Shown in pieces: positions 52,128 through 60,410 of a stretch of 64,000 bases of DNA. Each line of letters opens with the position of its first letter. The first letter of the stretch is position 1. Location of the stretch: the NCBI RefSeq assembly GCF_046159835.1, contig NZ_JBJXCY010000002.1, positions 248,001 to 312,000 on the forward strand. The letters are read 5' to 3'. This DNA comes from JACKJK01 sp046159835. Its GTDB lineage: Bacteria > Pseudomonadota > Alphaproteobacteria > Rhizobiales > Tepidamorphaceae. A program made the position numbers and the translations under genes. The notes beneath the pieces were generated by a model. It had not been told where the DNA came from, did no database searches, and saw only the letters and a list, made by a program, of their open reading frames with translations.

Positions 52128-55100
52128 ATGACCGCAGCTGTCAAAACCGGCAAGGAAAGCGCCACCACTCGCGCCCGCGTCTTCATATCTTATTCACGCA
52201 AGGACCAGACCGTCGCCGAGCGGTTGCTGCACGCGCTCGAAGCAGACGGGTTCGATGCGTTTCTCGACCTGCATGACATCAAGCCCGGCGAACCATGGCG
52301 CGACCGCCTTGGCGCACTTATCGCCTCGGCCGAGAAGGTCATTTTCCTCATCAGCCCGCATTCCGTCGTGTCTGAGGTCTGCGAGTGGGAGGTTTCCCAC
52401 GCAGAAGATCTCGGCAAGAGCATTCTGCCGGTGGTGGCCCGCAAGACCGACCATGATCTGATCCCCGCAAGGCTCAGGCGGCTCAACTTCATCGACTACA
52501 AGACCAGGGCCGCACGCGCCGCAGCCCATGCCGACATTTGCGAAGCGCTCGATACCGACCTCGCATGGGAACGGGAGAAATCGCGGATCAGTGACCTTGC
52601 CGGCAACTGGGACAAGGCGGGCCGCCCCACTCGCCTGCTCATGTTTGCCGATGATGCGATCCGTGCGGCGGAAAGCTGGCGTGACCGTCACCCGGACACC
52701 TCGCCGCCGCCAACCGAACTGCAGCTGGACTTCATCACCCGCAGTCGCGCGCGTCAGGTACGCCGCCAGCGGCTGACCATCGCGGTCACGCTGGTTGTCG
52801 CCGCGGTCACATCCGTTCTAGCGATCTACGCCTTCAACCAGAGCCGGGTTGCCCGGAGCGAGCGGCAGGTTGCCGAACAGCAGCGAAGCCTAGCCGAGGA
52901 GAACGCGCGCGAAGCCGAACGCCAGAGCGACTTGGCAACGGCAGAAGCCGAGCGCGCCGAGCAACAGCGTGATGCCGCGCTCCTCACACAGTCACGTTTC
53001 CTTGCGCGCGCCAGCAGGGAGGCCCTTGCAGCGGGCGACTACGGAAACGCAGTGGCGCTTGCGCGGGCTGCCTTGCCCGAAGACCCGGACAATCCGAACC
53101 GCCCGATAGCCGATGCCGCCCTGAGCGCGCTGGAGAACGCCGTGTCCGCCGACCGTCGCGAACTCCGCGTCCAACGTGGACAAGTGCTGAAGTTCACCGG
53201 GTTCACGCTTGTCGGCCCCCGCGAGGCGACCGCAGCCTCAACCAGCTCTGACGGGCCGGAAATCTATCTCTGGGGCCTCGTTGATCTGAAGCTTGCGGCG
53301 ACGCTGACAGGTCACGACGAAGCGATCAAAGGCTTGAGATACTCCGCGGACGGCGAACATTTGCTGTCATGGAGCGACGACGCCACGCTGCGGCTTTGGA
53401 ATGCGCGTACCGGCAGCGAAGAGCAGGTCCTGCGCGGACACGATGGGCCGGTGTCACGGGCAGTTTTTCTGGAAGGAGAAATCCTGTCATTCGGCGCTGA
53501 TGGAACGGCTCGGCGGTGGCGCGCGTCCGATGGCCGTTTGCTGGCCACGATGGAGGGCCACGCCGAGTCGGTTTCCCTTGCGTGGTCGGATCATGGGGCC
53601 GGGCATTTTGCGAGTTGGACCGAACTTGGCGACATACGGATATGGAATGCCGCCACCGCCACGCCGGGTCAGCCCATTGAAACCGCGCAGCGCCCGCTCC
53701 AGCGGGTCCATTTCGACGCAAGTGGTGAACGTCTTCTGACGGTCAGCGGAAAGGCCGACGGCGAAGAAAGCGCCGCCCCGCCAGCAGCTGTCCTGCGTGA
53801 TGCCAGCAGCGGCGAGCCCTTGGTTCGCATTGAAGCCGGTACGCAGAACGAGACCTTCGTTGTCATCGTATCTGAGCAGGCAGACCGCGTCCTGACCATC
53901 ACCGGTTCCCGCGCAACTGTTCGCAGCATGCATTCCGGCTCCGTCGTCGCCCAATTGCGCGGCAATGTCGGCGACATGTCCTCGGCAGCGTTCAGCCCCG
54001 ACGGCGAGCGGATTCTCACCTGGAGCCAAGGTGGCAACCTGCATCTTTGGGAGGCAGCAAGCGGACGGCTGATTGCAGAGATGCCCGGCCATGCCGAGGA
54101 TGTCTCCGCGTCCTCCGGCCTGTTCAGCATTGGCACACTGGGCGCCACGTTCAGTCCCGAAGGCGATCTGCTGCTCACGTGGGGAGTGGATCGCCTTGCT
54201 CGCCTGCGGGATGGCCGAACCGGTCAACTCCTCGCAACCCTTCGCGGACACAAAGGCAAGATCACCTACGCACGTTTTCATGAAGGCGGCACCGCCATAC
54301 TGACCGCCAGCGGATACCGGCTTCTGGACAAGATCTGGCATGGAGACGGTCACGGTCTCGATGACAGCATCCGTCTGTGGCGCACTACTGACGGGTCGCC
54401 TGTCGCCACACTAGGCGGGAATGAAACCACGCTCATGTTCGGTGAAGTCCTGGAGAAGTCGCGAAGGCTTTGGACGCTCGACTGGAACGGTACCGCGCGA
54501 CTTTGGGACATCGGCGTCGATTCCAGTTCCCCCCGAGTTTCCCTGTCGTCCACTGGAGCCCCAGTCGCCATGGCGGAATTCGCGGCGAATGGTCGAGCCC
54601 TTGTCACCGCCTCCGGCAAGCTCTTCACCAGTGGGCTTGGCAATGTTGTGGGCGACCTTTCGGACATCCGCGTCTGGCCGATCGAGGCGGAAGGCTCCTC
54701 TGTCAGGACGCTGGAAGGCTCGTTTGACGGATACAGTGCGGCACCGGCTGCCGCACTCGCCGGCACCTGGTCAGCCAACGCGGGCCTGCGCGTTCATCGC
54801 TTGCTGGAGCACGACGGCCTGCAAAGCGAAACACTGTCACAGCGCGCGCCGCACGTGGATGGCATGGCGCTGAGTGCCGACGGCAAACGGCTCGCCGCGT
54901 GGGCGGGTTCTGCTCGCGTCCAAGTCATTGAAACGGGTGCGCAGGGTTCTTCGATCTTGCTCGACAATGAAGGAACAGCAGTGACCGGCGCCACCTTCTC
55001 ACCGGATGCCGGCCGGCTCGTGACATGGAGCGCCACGGAGATGATCGGCCCATTCGCCGGCCCGAATTCAAATGTCGCCCACGTCTGGGACACCCGGACC

Positions 55101-55784
55101 GGTCGAGAGATTTTGCAGTTGACCGGTCACGAGGGGCAGGTCGCAGGGGCCGTGTTCACCGACGAAGGCAATCGTGTCGTGACGTGGAGCGGTGGCATCT
55201 TCACCAGCGACGGAACGGTCCGAATCTGGGATGCAGCCGATGGCACCTTGCTGCGAACCCTGAGCGATGATCCTCCCGACGATCTCCTGTCGGCGAGTGT
55301 CAATCACGTCACCGGCGATATCGCCGCCCTGGCCATCGGCGCGGGCGTTGTCGTCTGGCGTGCGGACGGTGAAATCCTGTCGGGAAACAACCTCGACATT
55401 CCGCAGATCATTCATCACAGCGAAAGTGTCGTCCCCCCGTCCTACAGCACCGACGGTCGCTACTTGCTCGTCATCGACGGGAATGGTGATGCCGTCCTGC
55501 GCGAAACCGAGACCTATGCGCCTGTTCGGGTTCTTCGGCACTCGGGAAAACCGTTCATCGGAGCACGCTTCAGCCCAGACGGACGCTGGGTGGCAACCTG
55601 GGCCCACGAGGCCAAGGTCAAGCTCTGGGCGATCCGTGCAGAAAACGTGCACTTGTCGGGCCAATCGGCAATCGTCACCGCCGACCGCATCATCGCCGAA
55701 CTCGATCCGCTAACGCGCCTCGAGCGATGCGCGTACTTCCTCGAAACCGAGGAAGCCTGCGCGCAGCCCCGAAGCGAACAGTAA
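52128..55784 (+). CDS. TIR-transmembrane-WD40 protein
   Basis: A 1218-residue protein. Residues ~15-150 are a TIR domain (RVFISYSRKDQTVAERLLHA, FLISPHSVVSE, SILPVVAR) with Glu88 (CEWEV) at the position of the catalytic Glu of NAD-cleaving TIRs. A basic stretch and one membrane helix follow (about 216-236), then a Glu/Gln-rich coiled coil (about 240-290) and from about 390 to the end many WD40-like blades (LTGHDEAIKG, LRLWNARTG, VRIWDAADG). TIR would be cytoplasmic and WD40 periplasmic or the reverse. NADase or signalling role not proven. Confidence 0.85.
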   Translation: MTAAVKTGKESATTRARVFISYSRKDQTVAERLLHALEADGFDAFLDLHDIKPGEPWRDRLGALIASAEKVIFLISPHSVVSEVCEWEVSHAEDLGKSILPVVARKTDHDLIPARLRRLNFIDYKTRAARAAAHADICEALDTDLAWEREKSRISDLAGNWDKAGRPTRLLMFADDAIRAAESWRDRHPDTSPPPTELQLDFITRSRARQVRRQRLTIAVTLVVAAVTSVLAIYAFNQSRVARSERQVAEQQRSLAEENAREAERQSDLATAEAERAEQQRDAALLTQSRFLARASREALAAGDYGNAVALARAALPEDPDNPNRPIADAALSALENAVSADRRELRVQRGQVLKFTGFTLVGPREATAASTSSDGPEIYLWGLVDLKLAATLTGHDEAIKGLRYSADGEHLLSWSDDATLRLWNARTGSEEQVLRGHDGPVSRAVFLEGEILSFGADGTARRWRASDGRLLATMEGHAESVSLAWSDHGAGHFASWTELGDIRIWNAATATPGQPIETAQRPLQRVHFDASGERLLTVSGKADGEESAAPPAAVLRDASSGEPLVRIEAGTQNETFVVIVSEQADRVLTITGSRATVRSMHSGSVVAQLRGNVGDMSSAAFSPDGERILTWSQGGNLHLWEAASGRLIAEMPGHAEDVSASSGLFSIGTLGATFSPEGDLLLTWGVDRLARLRDGRTGQLLATLRGHKGKITYARFHEGGTAILTASGYRLLDKIWHGDGHGLDDSIRLWRTTDGSPVATLGGNETTLMFGEVLEKSRRLWTLDWNGTARLWDIGVDSSSPRVSLSSTGAPVAMAEFAANGRALVTASGKLFTSGLGNVVGDLSDIRVWPIEAEGSSVRTLEGSFDGYSAAPAAALAGTWSANAGLRVHRLLEHDGLQSETLSQRAPHVDGMALSADGKRLAAWAGSARVQVIETGAQGSSILLDNEGTAVTGATFSPDAGRLVTWSATEMIGPFAGPNSNVAHVWDTRTGREILQLTGHEGQVAGAVFTDEGNRVVTWSGGIFTSDGTVRIWDAADGTLLRTLSDDPPDDLLSASVNHVTGDIAALAIGAGVVVWRADGEILSGNNLDIPQIIHHSESVVPPSYSTDGRYLLVIDGNGDAVLRETETYAPVRVLRHSGKPFIGARFSPDGRWVATWAHEAKVKLWAIRAENVHLSGQSAIVTADRIIAELDPLTRLERCAYFLETEEACAQPRSEQ

Positions 55785-55805
55785 GACGTTTCGGCGAAAG
55801 GCGAC

Positions 55806-56333
55806 CTACTTCTCCAGCGTCAGCCCGCCGCCCTGGCCCTCTTCGGTGCCGAAGGTCGGCATGGTGCCCGGCCGGAACTGATCACCGCCGTCACCACCCT
55901 GCTGGCCGCCTTGCTGACCGCCACCTTGCTGGCCGCCGGCACCGTCCATCAGCGTGACCTGCACCTTGCCTTCGTAGATGGTGACCTGCACCAGCGGCGC
56001 ACCGTTGAGGATCTCATCCATGACGGCGGCAGGCGGCTTGGAGCCGCTCAACATGTTTTCCAGCCACTCGCGGTTCTTGGCGCTGGAGAAGTACTGGTCC
56101 GTCGTATCGTCGGCATCGCGCCTGCCGAATTTGTGGAAGTTGGCGCGGTCCTGCCGGATGATCTGCGCCGGCGTGTCCAGCCGCTTTCCGTTGGAGTTGT
56201 AGTGATCCTGGTCCGACAGGCGCGCGGTGTACTGGTCGAGCAGGGTCTGCGCGGATGCCTGCCCGCCAATGGCGGTCAACGCGGCAATGCCCGCAAGGAC
56301 GGCGAGCGGCTTGCAAAAAGGAATATGCGGCAT
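55806..56333 (-). CDS. Secreted Gly/Gln-repeat protein
   Basis: A 175-residue protein of unknown family. A signal peptide (1-28, ending GGQASA-Q) is followed by a helical part and a low-complexity tail of repeated QQGG units (about 135-148) and GTEEGQGGGLTLEK. It converges on the TIR-WD40 gene (21-bp gap) and is divergent from the sigma factor operon. Confidence 0.6.
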   Translation of the reverse strand: MPHIPFCKPLAVLAGIAALTAIGGQASAQTLLDQYTARLSDQDHYNSNGKRLDTPAQIIRQDRANFHKFGRRDADDTTDQYFSSAKNREWLENMLSGSKPPAAVMDEILNGAPLVQVTIYEGKVQVTLMDGAGGQQGGGQQGGQQGGDGGDQFRPGTMPTFGTEEGQGGGLTLEK

Positions 56334-56511
56334 ATCGGCCTCCCAAGTGTTTGCGGGTTGGTCCGACCGGACGCGGCGGCCCCGCTACTGGTCCAGCGTG
56401 GGGCCGAATTGACGCTGCGGTCAATACGTAACGATTGGCGGCAAAAAGATAAAACCAATCCACTCGCGATAGCGTAATGTGTTCAGCGAGGAAACGATAC
56501 CGGGCGGGCGA

Positions 56512-57054
56512 ATGGATCCCAGAGAAGAACTGAGAGTGCTGCTGTCGCGCGTCGCGCTGTCGGATCGCACCGCATTTGAGACGCTCTACGACCGCACCTC
56601 GGCGAAACTTTTCGGCGTTGTCATCCGTCTGTTACGAGACCGGCATGAAGCCGAAGACGTCATACAGGAGGTTTACGTCAAGGTGTGGCAACGCGCGTCC
56701 AGTTTCTCAGCTCAGCAGGCCAGCCCGATGACGTGGCTGATCGCGATCGCGCGCAACCACGCGATCGACAAGCTGCGCGTGAAGAAGCGGCCGCACGAGG
56801 ATATCGACGACAACCACACGCTGGCTGACGCTGCCCCGGGGCCGGAAAAGGCCGCCATCGCGTCCGACGAGTTCGATCGCATGCGCACCTGCCTGGGTGA
56901 ACTTCCCGAGGACCGGTCGCTTGCCGTGCAGGGTGCCTATCTCGACGGCCAGTCCTACCAGGAGCTGGCGGACCGGTTCGCCGTGCCCCTCAACACCATG
57001 CGCACGTGGCTGCGCCGGTCGCTCCTCAAGCTTCGGGAGTGTCTTGAAGCATGA
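56512..57054 (+). CDS. ECF RNA polymerase sigma factor
   Basis: A 180-residue sigma factor of the ECF type, with region 2 (ETLYDRTSAKLFGVVIRLLR, HEAEDVIQEVYVKVWQRA) and region 4 (LDGQSYQELADRFAVPLNTM, then RTWLRRSLLKLRECL), and no region 3. ATG 56512 is used; an upstream GTG at 56479 is possible. The anti-sigma gene starts inside its stop (ATGA), so they are coupled. The downstream fasciclin gene is a plausible target. Confidence 0.93.
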   Translation: MDPREELRVLLSRVALSDRTAFETLYDRTSAKLFGVVIRLLRDRHEAEDVIQEVYVKVWQRASSFSAQQASPMTWLIAIARNHAIDKLRVKKRPHEDIDDNHTLADAAPGPEKAAIASDEFDRMRTCLGELPEDRSLAVQGAYLDGQSYQELADRFAVPLNTMRTWLRRSLLKLRECLEA

Positions 57055-57773
57055 CGGACAGCCTTGCCTATCCGACCCCGCCCGAAGACGCGAACCTGCT
57101 GGCCGCCGAATACGCGCTCGGCGTGCTCGACGCACAGGAGCGCGCCGCCATGGAAGCACGCGTCGCCCGCGACGGTGCGTTCGCAAACCTCGTGGCCACG
57201 TGGGAGCAGCACTTCTCCGGCCTGAACGGCGGCTTCGACGAGTTGCCCCCGCCTGCCCACGTCAAGTCGGCGATCAACACGCGCCTGTTCGGTGCAACTG
57301 ATGCCAAATCCTCCGGCGGCTTCTGGAGCAATGCAGCCTTCTGGCGCATGACGACGCTCGCCGCCACCACGGCGCTGGCGATCCTCGCCTTCGTGACCCT
57401 GCGCGAGCCGATCGTGCCGCCGGTGGCCGGTGACACGCTCGTCGCCTCGCTGGAGACAGAAGCCGGGGATACCCGCTTCCTCGTGCTCTACGATCCGCGC
57501 GACCTGACGATCCGCGCCAGCCTGCTGGATGGCGAGACGCCGGACGGGCGTGACTACGAACTGTGGTACGTGCCGGCCGAAGGCGGCGGCGGCCCCATCT
57601 CGCTTGGTCTTATCGGCGGCACCGGCGCCCGCGCGCCGCACGTTCCAGAGGACCTCGACCGAAAGTTTGCCGATGGCATGACAATCGCTGTCAGCCTTGA
57701 GCCGCAAGGCGGATCGCAGACCGGCGCACCCACCGGACCGGTGGTCGCGGCAGGGCCGGCAAAAAAAATATAA
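57051..57773 (+). CDS. Membrane-anchored anti-sigma factor, RskA type
   Basis: A 240-residue protein: a cytoplasmic sigma-binding part (NLLAAEYALGVLDAQERAAM, EQHFSGLN), one membrane helix (about 98-118) and a periplasmic RskA-type domain (LYDPRDLTIRAS, YELWYVPAEGG). No HxxxCxxC zinc motif is visible. It would hold the ECF sigma factor until a periplasmic signal triggers proteolysis. Confidence 0.9.
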   Translation: MTDSLAYPTPPEDANLLAAEYALGVLDAQERAAMEARVARDGAFANLVATWEQHFSGLNGGFDELPPPAHVKSAINTRLFGATDAKSSGGFWSNAAFWRMTTLAATTALAILAFVTLREPIVPPVAGDTLVASLETEAGDTRFLVLYDPRDLTIRASLLDGETPDGRDYELWYVPAEGGGGPISLGLIGGTGARAPHVPEDLDRKFADGMTIAVSLEPQGGSQTGAPTGPVVAAGPAKKI

Positions 57774-57886
57774 TTAATTCGAAACCATTTCCGAGACCGC
57801 CCCGTATATCCCAGTGACTTCGAAATAATTCCGCCACCGTGGCTGAAATAGGAGAAGTTATCTGAAAATTTTAAGGGAGGTCCCCC
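57774..57886 (+). promoter_or_regulatory. Upstream region of the fasciclin gene
   Basis: An AT-rich 113-bp stretch opening with a run around TATAATTAATTCG and ending with the ribosome site AAGGGAGG at 57873-57880. It may hold a promoter read by the adjacent ECF sigma factor. No ECF consensus could be fixed with confidence. Confidence 0.4.
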
Positions 57887-58444
57887 ATGTTTAAGAACAT
57901 CCGTACCCTTGCACTGACCACCGCTATTGTTAGTGCGACTGCCGTTTCTGCTTTCGCCGAAAACCCGATGGTTGGTGGCGCGGCGATGTATGCTGACAAG
58001 AACATCGTCGAAAACGCCGTCAACTCGAAGGATCACACCACGCTCGTTGCCGCGGTGAAGGCTGCCGACCTGGTCGAAACCCTCCAGGGTCCGGGTCCGT
58101 TCACCGTCTTCGCGCCGACCAACGCCGCGTTCGACAAGCTGCCCGACGGCACTGTCGAGACGCTGCTGAAGCCGGAAAACAAGGATCAGCTCACGAAGAT
58201 CCTGACCTGCCACGTCGTCGCGGCTGACGCGATGTCCGACGCCATCTCCAAGATGATTGCCGACGATGGCGGCGAGCACCCGGTCAAGACCGTTGGTGGG
58301 TGCACGTTCACGGCCATGCAGAAGGACGGCAAGATCATGCTCAAGGACGGCCAGGGCAATGTCGCGACCGTGACGATTGCCGACGTCGACCAGTCCAACG
58401 GCGTGATCCACGTCATCGACACGGTCCTCCTGCCGGCTTCGTAA
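57887..58444 (+). CDS. Secreted fasciclin-domain protein
   Basis: A 185-residue protein with a signal peptide (1-24, ending SAFA-EN) and one FAS1 domain: FTVFAPTNAAFDKLP (H1), then ILTCHVVAADAM and NGVIHVIDTVLLP (H2). FAS1 proteins mediate adhesion or envelope stability. It follows an ECF sigma / anti-sigma pair, a recurrent arrangement in Proteobacteria. A strong terminator lies 84 bp downstream, inside the convergent miaA gene. Confidence 0.93.
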   Translation: MFKNIRTLALTTAIVSATAVSAFAENPMVGGAAMYADKNIVENAVNSKDHTTLVAAVKAADLVETLQGPGPFTVFAPTNAAFDKLPDGTVETLLKPENKDQLTKILTCHVVAADAMSDAISKMIADDGGEHPVKTVGGCTFTAMQKDGKIMLKDGQGNVATVTIADVDQSNGVIHVIDTVLLPAS

Positions 58445-58474
58445 GCCGACAGCAAACGACCTGCTGCGCGCGCG

Positions 58475-59467
58475 TCACCCCTTGGCAGCGCGCGCGGCAG
58501 TCTCCTTTCGGTGTGCCTCACACTCCCCCCGCGCCAGCTGCAACCAGCTTGCGCGGGCTTTTTTGTCTGCCGGGTCGAGACTGTCCCATCCGCTCATCTG
58601 GTGGCGGAACCATGTCTTCTGGCGCTTGGCGTAGTGCCGCGTGTCGGCTTGCGAGCGCGCAATGGCCTCGTCCAACGCCATATGCCCGGCTAGATGCGCG
58701 GCAAGGTGCGGCACCCCGTGTGCCCGCATGGCCGGGAGTGTCGCGTCTTCGACCCTGGCAACAAGCGCGGACACCTCGTCCAGCGCACCGGCCGCGACCA
58801 TCTGTTCGAAGCGGGCATCGATGCGGCTGTACAGCCAATCACGGTCCGCATCCAGAAAGACGCGAACGGTGCGCGCCGGATCGAGGATCGGCACGCCCTT
58901 TTCTTCCTGCCACGCGCCTAATGCACGCCCGGTCGACTCGAAGACACTGAGTGCACGCACCAGCCTTTGCCGGTCGAGTGCGGGGAACTTGCGCGACAGC
59001 ACCGGGTCGCAAACGCTGAGCGCTGCCTGCGCCGCCTCCAGCCCGTCTGCCTCGATGCGCGCCTCGACCCGCGCGCGAACCGTGTCAGGCACGTGCGGTA
59101 TCGGCGAAAGACCTTCGACCAGTGTCTTGAAATAAAGCCCGGTCCCGCCGGTGAAGATCGGGACCAGACCCTTCTCCCGGCACTGCTCGAGTGCTGCCTG
59201 CGCGTCTTCTGCAAAACGCCCGGCGGAGTAGCGTTCACGCGCATCCACGTTGCCGTAGAGCATGTGTGGCGCGCGGCTGACCTCATCGGCGGAAGGCCGC
59301 GCGCTCAGCACGTGAAGGTCGCCATAGACCTGCATAGAGTCGGTGTTGATGACGGCGCCACCGATCCGCTCGGCCAGTTCGAGCGCCAGCGCCGACTTGC
59401 CGCTCGCGGTCGGCCCGGCTATCAAAACCGCGGCTGGCGCCGCTTTCCTGTCGTCTGTCGTCTTCAT
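58475..59467 (-). CDS. miaA: tRNA dimethylallyltransferase
   Basis: A 330-residue enzyme that adds a prenyl group to A37 of tRNAs reading U-starting codons. The P-loop is GPTASGKS (18-25); DSMQVYGDLHVLSARPSADE and GGTGLYFKTLVEGL are family motifs, and RYAKRQKTWFR-like residues (HYAKRQKTWFRHQM) close the active part. ATG 59467 is preferred to the one at 59488. It is divergent from serB. Its last codons carry the terminator of the convergent fasciclin gene. Confidence 0.96.
   Translation of the reverse strand: MKTTDDRKAAPAAVLIAGPTASGKSALALELAERIGGAVINTDSMQVYGDLHVLSARPSADEVSRAPHMLYGNVDARERYSAGRFAEDAQAALEQCREKGLVPIFTGGTGLYFKTLVEGLSPIPHVPDTVRARVEARIEADGLEAAQAALSVCDPVLSRKFPALDRQRLVRALSVFESTGRALGAWQEEKGVPILDPARTVRVFLDADRDWLYSRIDARFEQMVAAGALDEVSALVARVEDATLPAMRAHGVPHLAAHLAGHMALDEAIARSQADTRHYAKRQKTWFRHQMSGWDSLDPADKKARASWLQLARGECEAHRKETAARAAKG
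58528..58565 (+). terminator. Intrinsic terminator inside miaA 3' end
   Basis: On the plus strand CCCGCGC-c-AGCTG pairs with CAGCT-t-GCGCGGG around a four-base loop, followed by CTTTTTTG. It terminates the fasciclin transcript but lies within the miaA coding sequence. Confidence 0.88.
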
Positions 59468-59499
59468 TGTTTCAGCAAGAACCAGCAAAGCGACCGCCT

Positions 59500-60402
59500 A
59501 TGCAAGCCTCCCCCGCGCCCAACGTCGCAACACTCGTCTCCCTGCCCGGTGAGGAGTTCGCGCTCGCCGACGGTTTGCGCAAGGCAACCGGCCTGTTGCC
59601 CGCGCCGGAAGAGCCCTCGCCGCTGGGCTCCGAAGCAATCGACCTGCCCTTTGGCGAGGGAAACCTGACGACGCTGCGCGCGGCCATGCTGGAAATGTTG
59701 CAGCACCTGCCTGTCGATATCGTGCTGCAACCCGCGGCCGCACGCGCCAAGAAGCTGCTCATCGCCGACATGGATTCAACGATCATCGGGCAGGAGTGCA
59801 TCGACGAGTTGGCGGAACTCGTCGGCATCCGCGCGGAAATTTCAGCGATCACCGAACGCGCCATGCGCGGCGAGATCGCGTTCGAACCCGCACTGCGCGA
59901 GCGCGTCGCCTTGTTGAAAGGCGTGAAGCGCGCGGACATCGACCGGCTGCTGCGCGACGTTGTGACGCTCAACCCTGGCGCGCGCACGCTGGTGCGCACC
60001 ATGGCCGCAAGGGGCGCGCACACCGCCCTCGTGTCGGGCGGGTTCTCGCTGTTCACGCAGGTCGTGGCGGAGCGCGCGGGCTTTGCGGAGAACCGCGCGA
60101 ACGTGCTGGGGATGGCGGGCGATACGCTGGACGGGACCGTGGAGGAACCAGTGCTCGGCCGCGAGGCCAAGCGCGAGGCGCTGGACGGGATGGCGGCGGC
60201 CCGGGACATCCCGATGGAACTGACCCTGGCGGTCGGCGACGGGGCCAACGACCTCGCCATGATCGAGACCGCCGGACTTGGCGTCGCCTACCGCGCCAAG
60301 CCCCTCGTGGCGATTGCAGCCGATGCCGCGGTCAACCACACGGACCTCACCTCCCTGCTCTATGCGCAAGGTTACAGGGAAGCCGATTTCGTCCGCGGCT
60401 GA
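59500..60402 (+). CDS. serB: Phosphoserine phosphatase
   Basis: A 300-residue HAD-superfamily enzyme making L-serine from phosphoserine. The HAD nucleophile pair is D90 and D92 in LIADMDSTIIGQECIDELAE; later motifs are SGGFSLF, and GDGANDLAM with its metal-binding Asp. The N-terminal ~80 residues form an ACT-like extension. ATG 59500 is used; earlier starts overlap miaA's start. It converges on degP with an 8-bp gap. Confidence 0.95.
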   Translation: MQASPAPNVATLVSLPGEEFALADGLRKATGLLPAPEEPSPLGSEAIDLPFGEGNLTTLRAAMLEMLQHLPVDIVLQPAAARAKKLLIADMDSTIIGQECIDELAELVGIRAEISAITERAMRGEIAFEPALRERVALLKGVKRADIDRLLRDVVTLNPGARTLVRTMAARGAHTALVSGGFSLFTQVVAERAGFAENRANVLGMAGDTLDGTVEEPVLGREAKREALDGMAAARDIPMELTLAVGDGANDLAMIETAGLGVAYRAKPLVAIAADAAVNHTDLTSLLYAQGYREADFVRG

Positions 60403-60410
60403 TCGAAACG

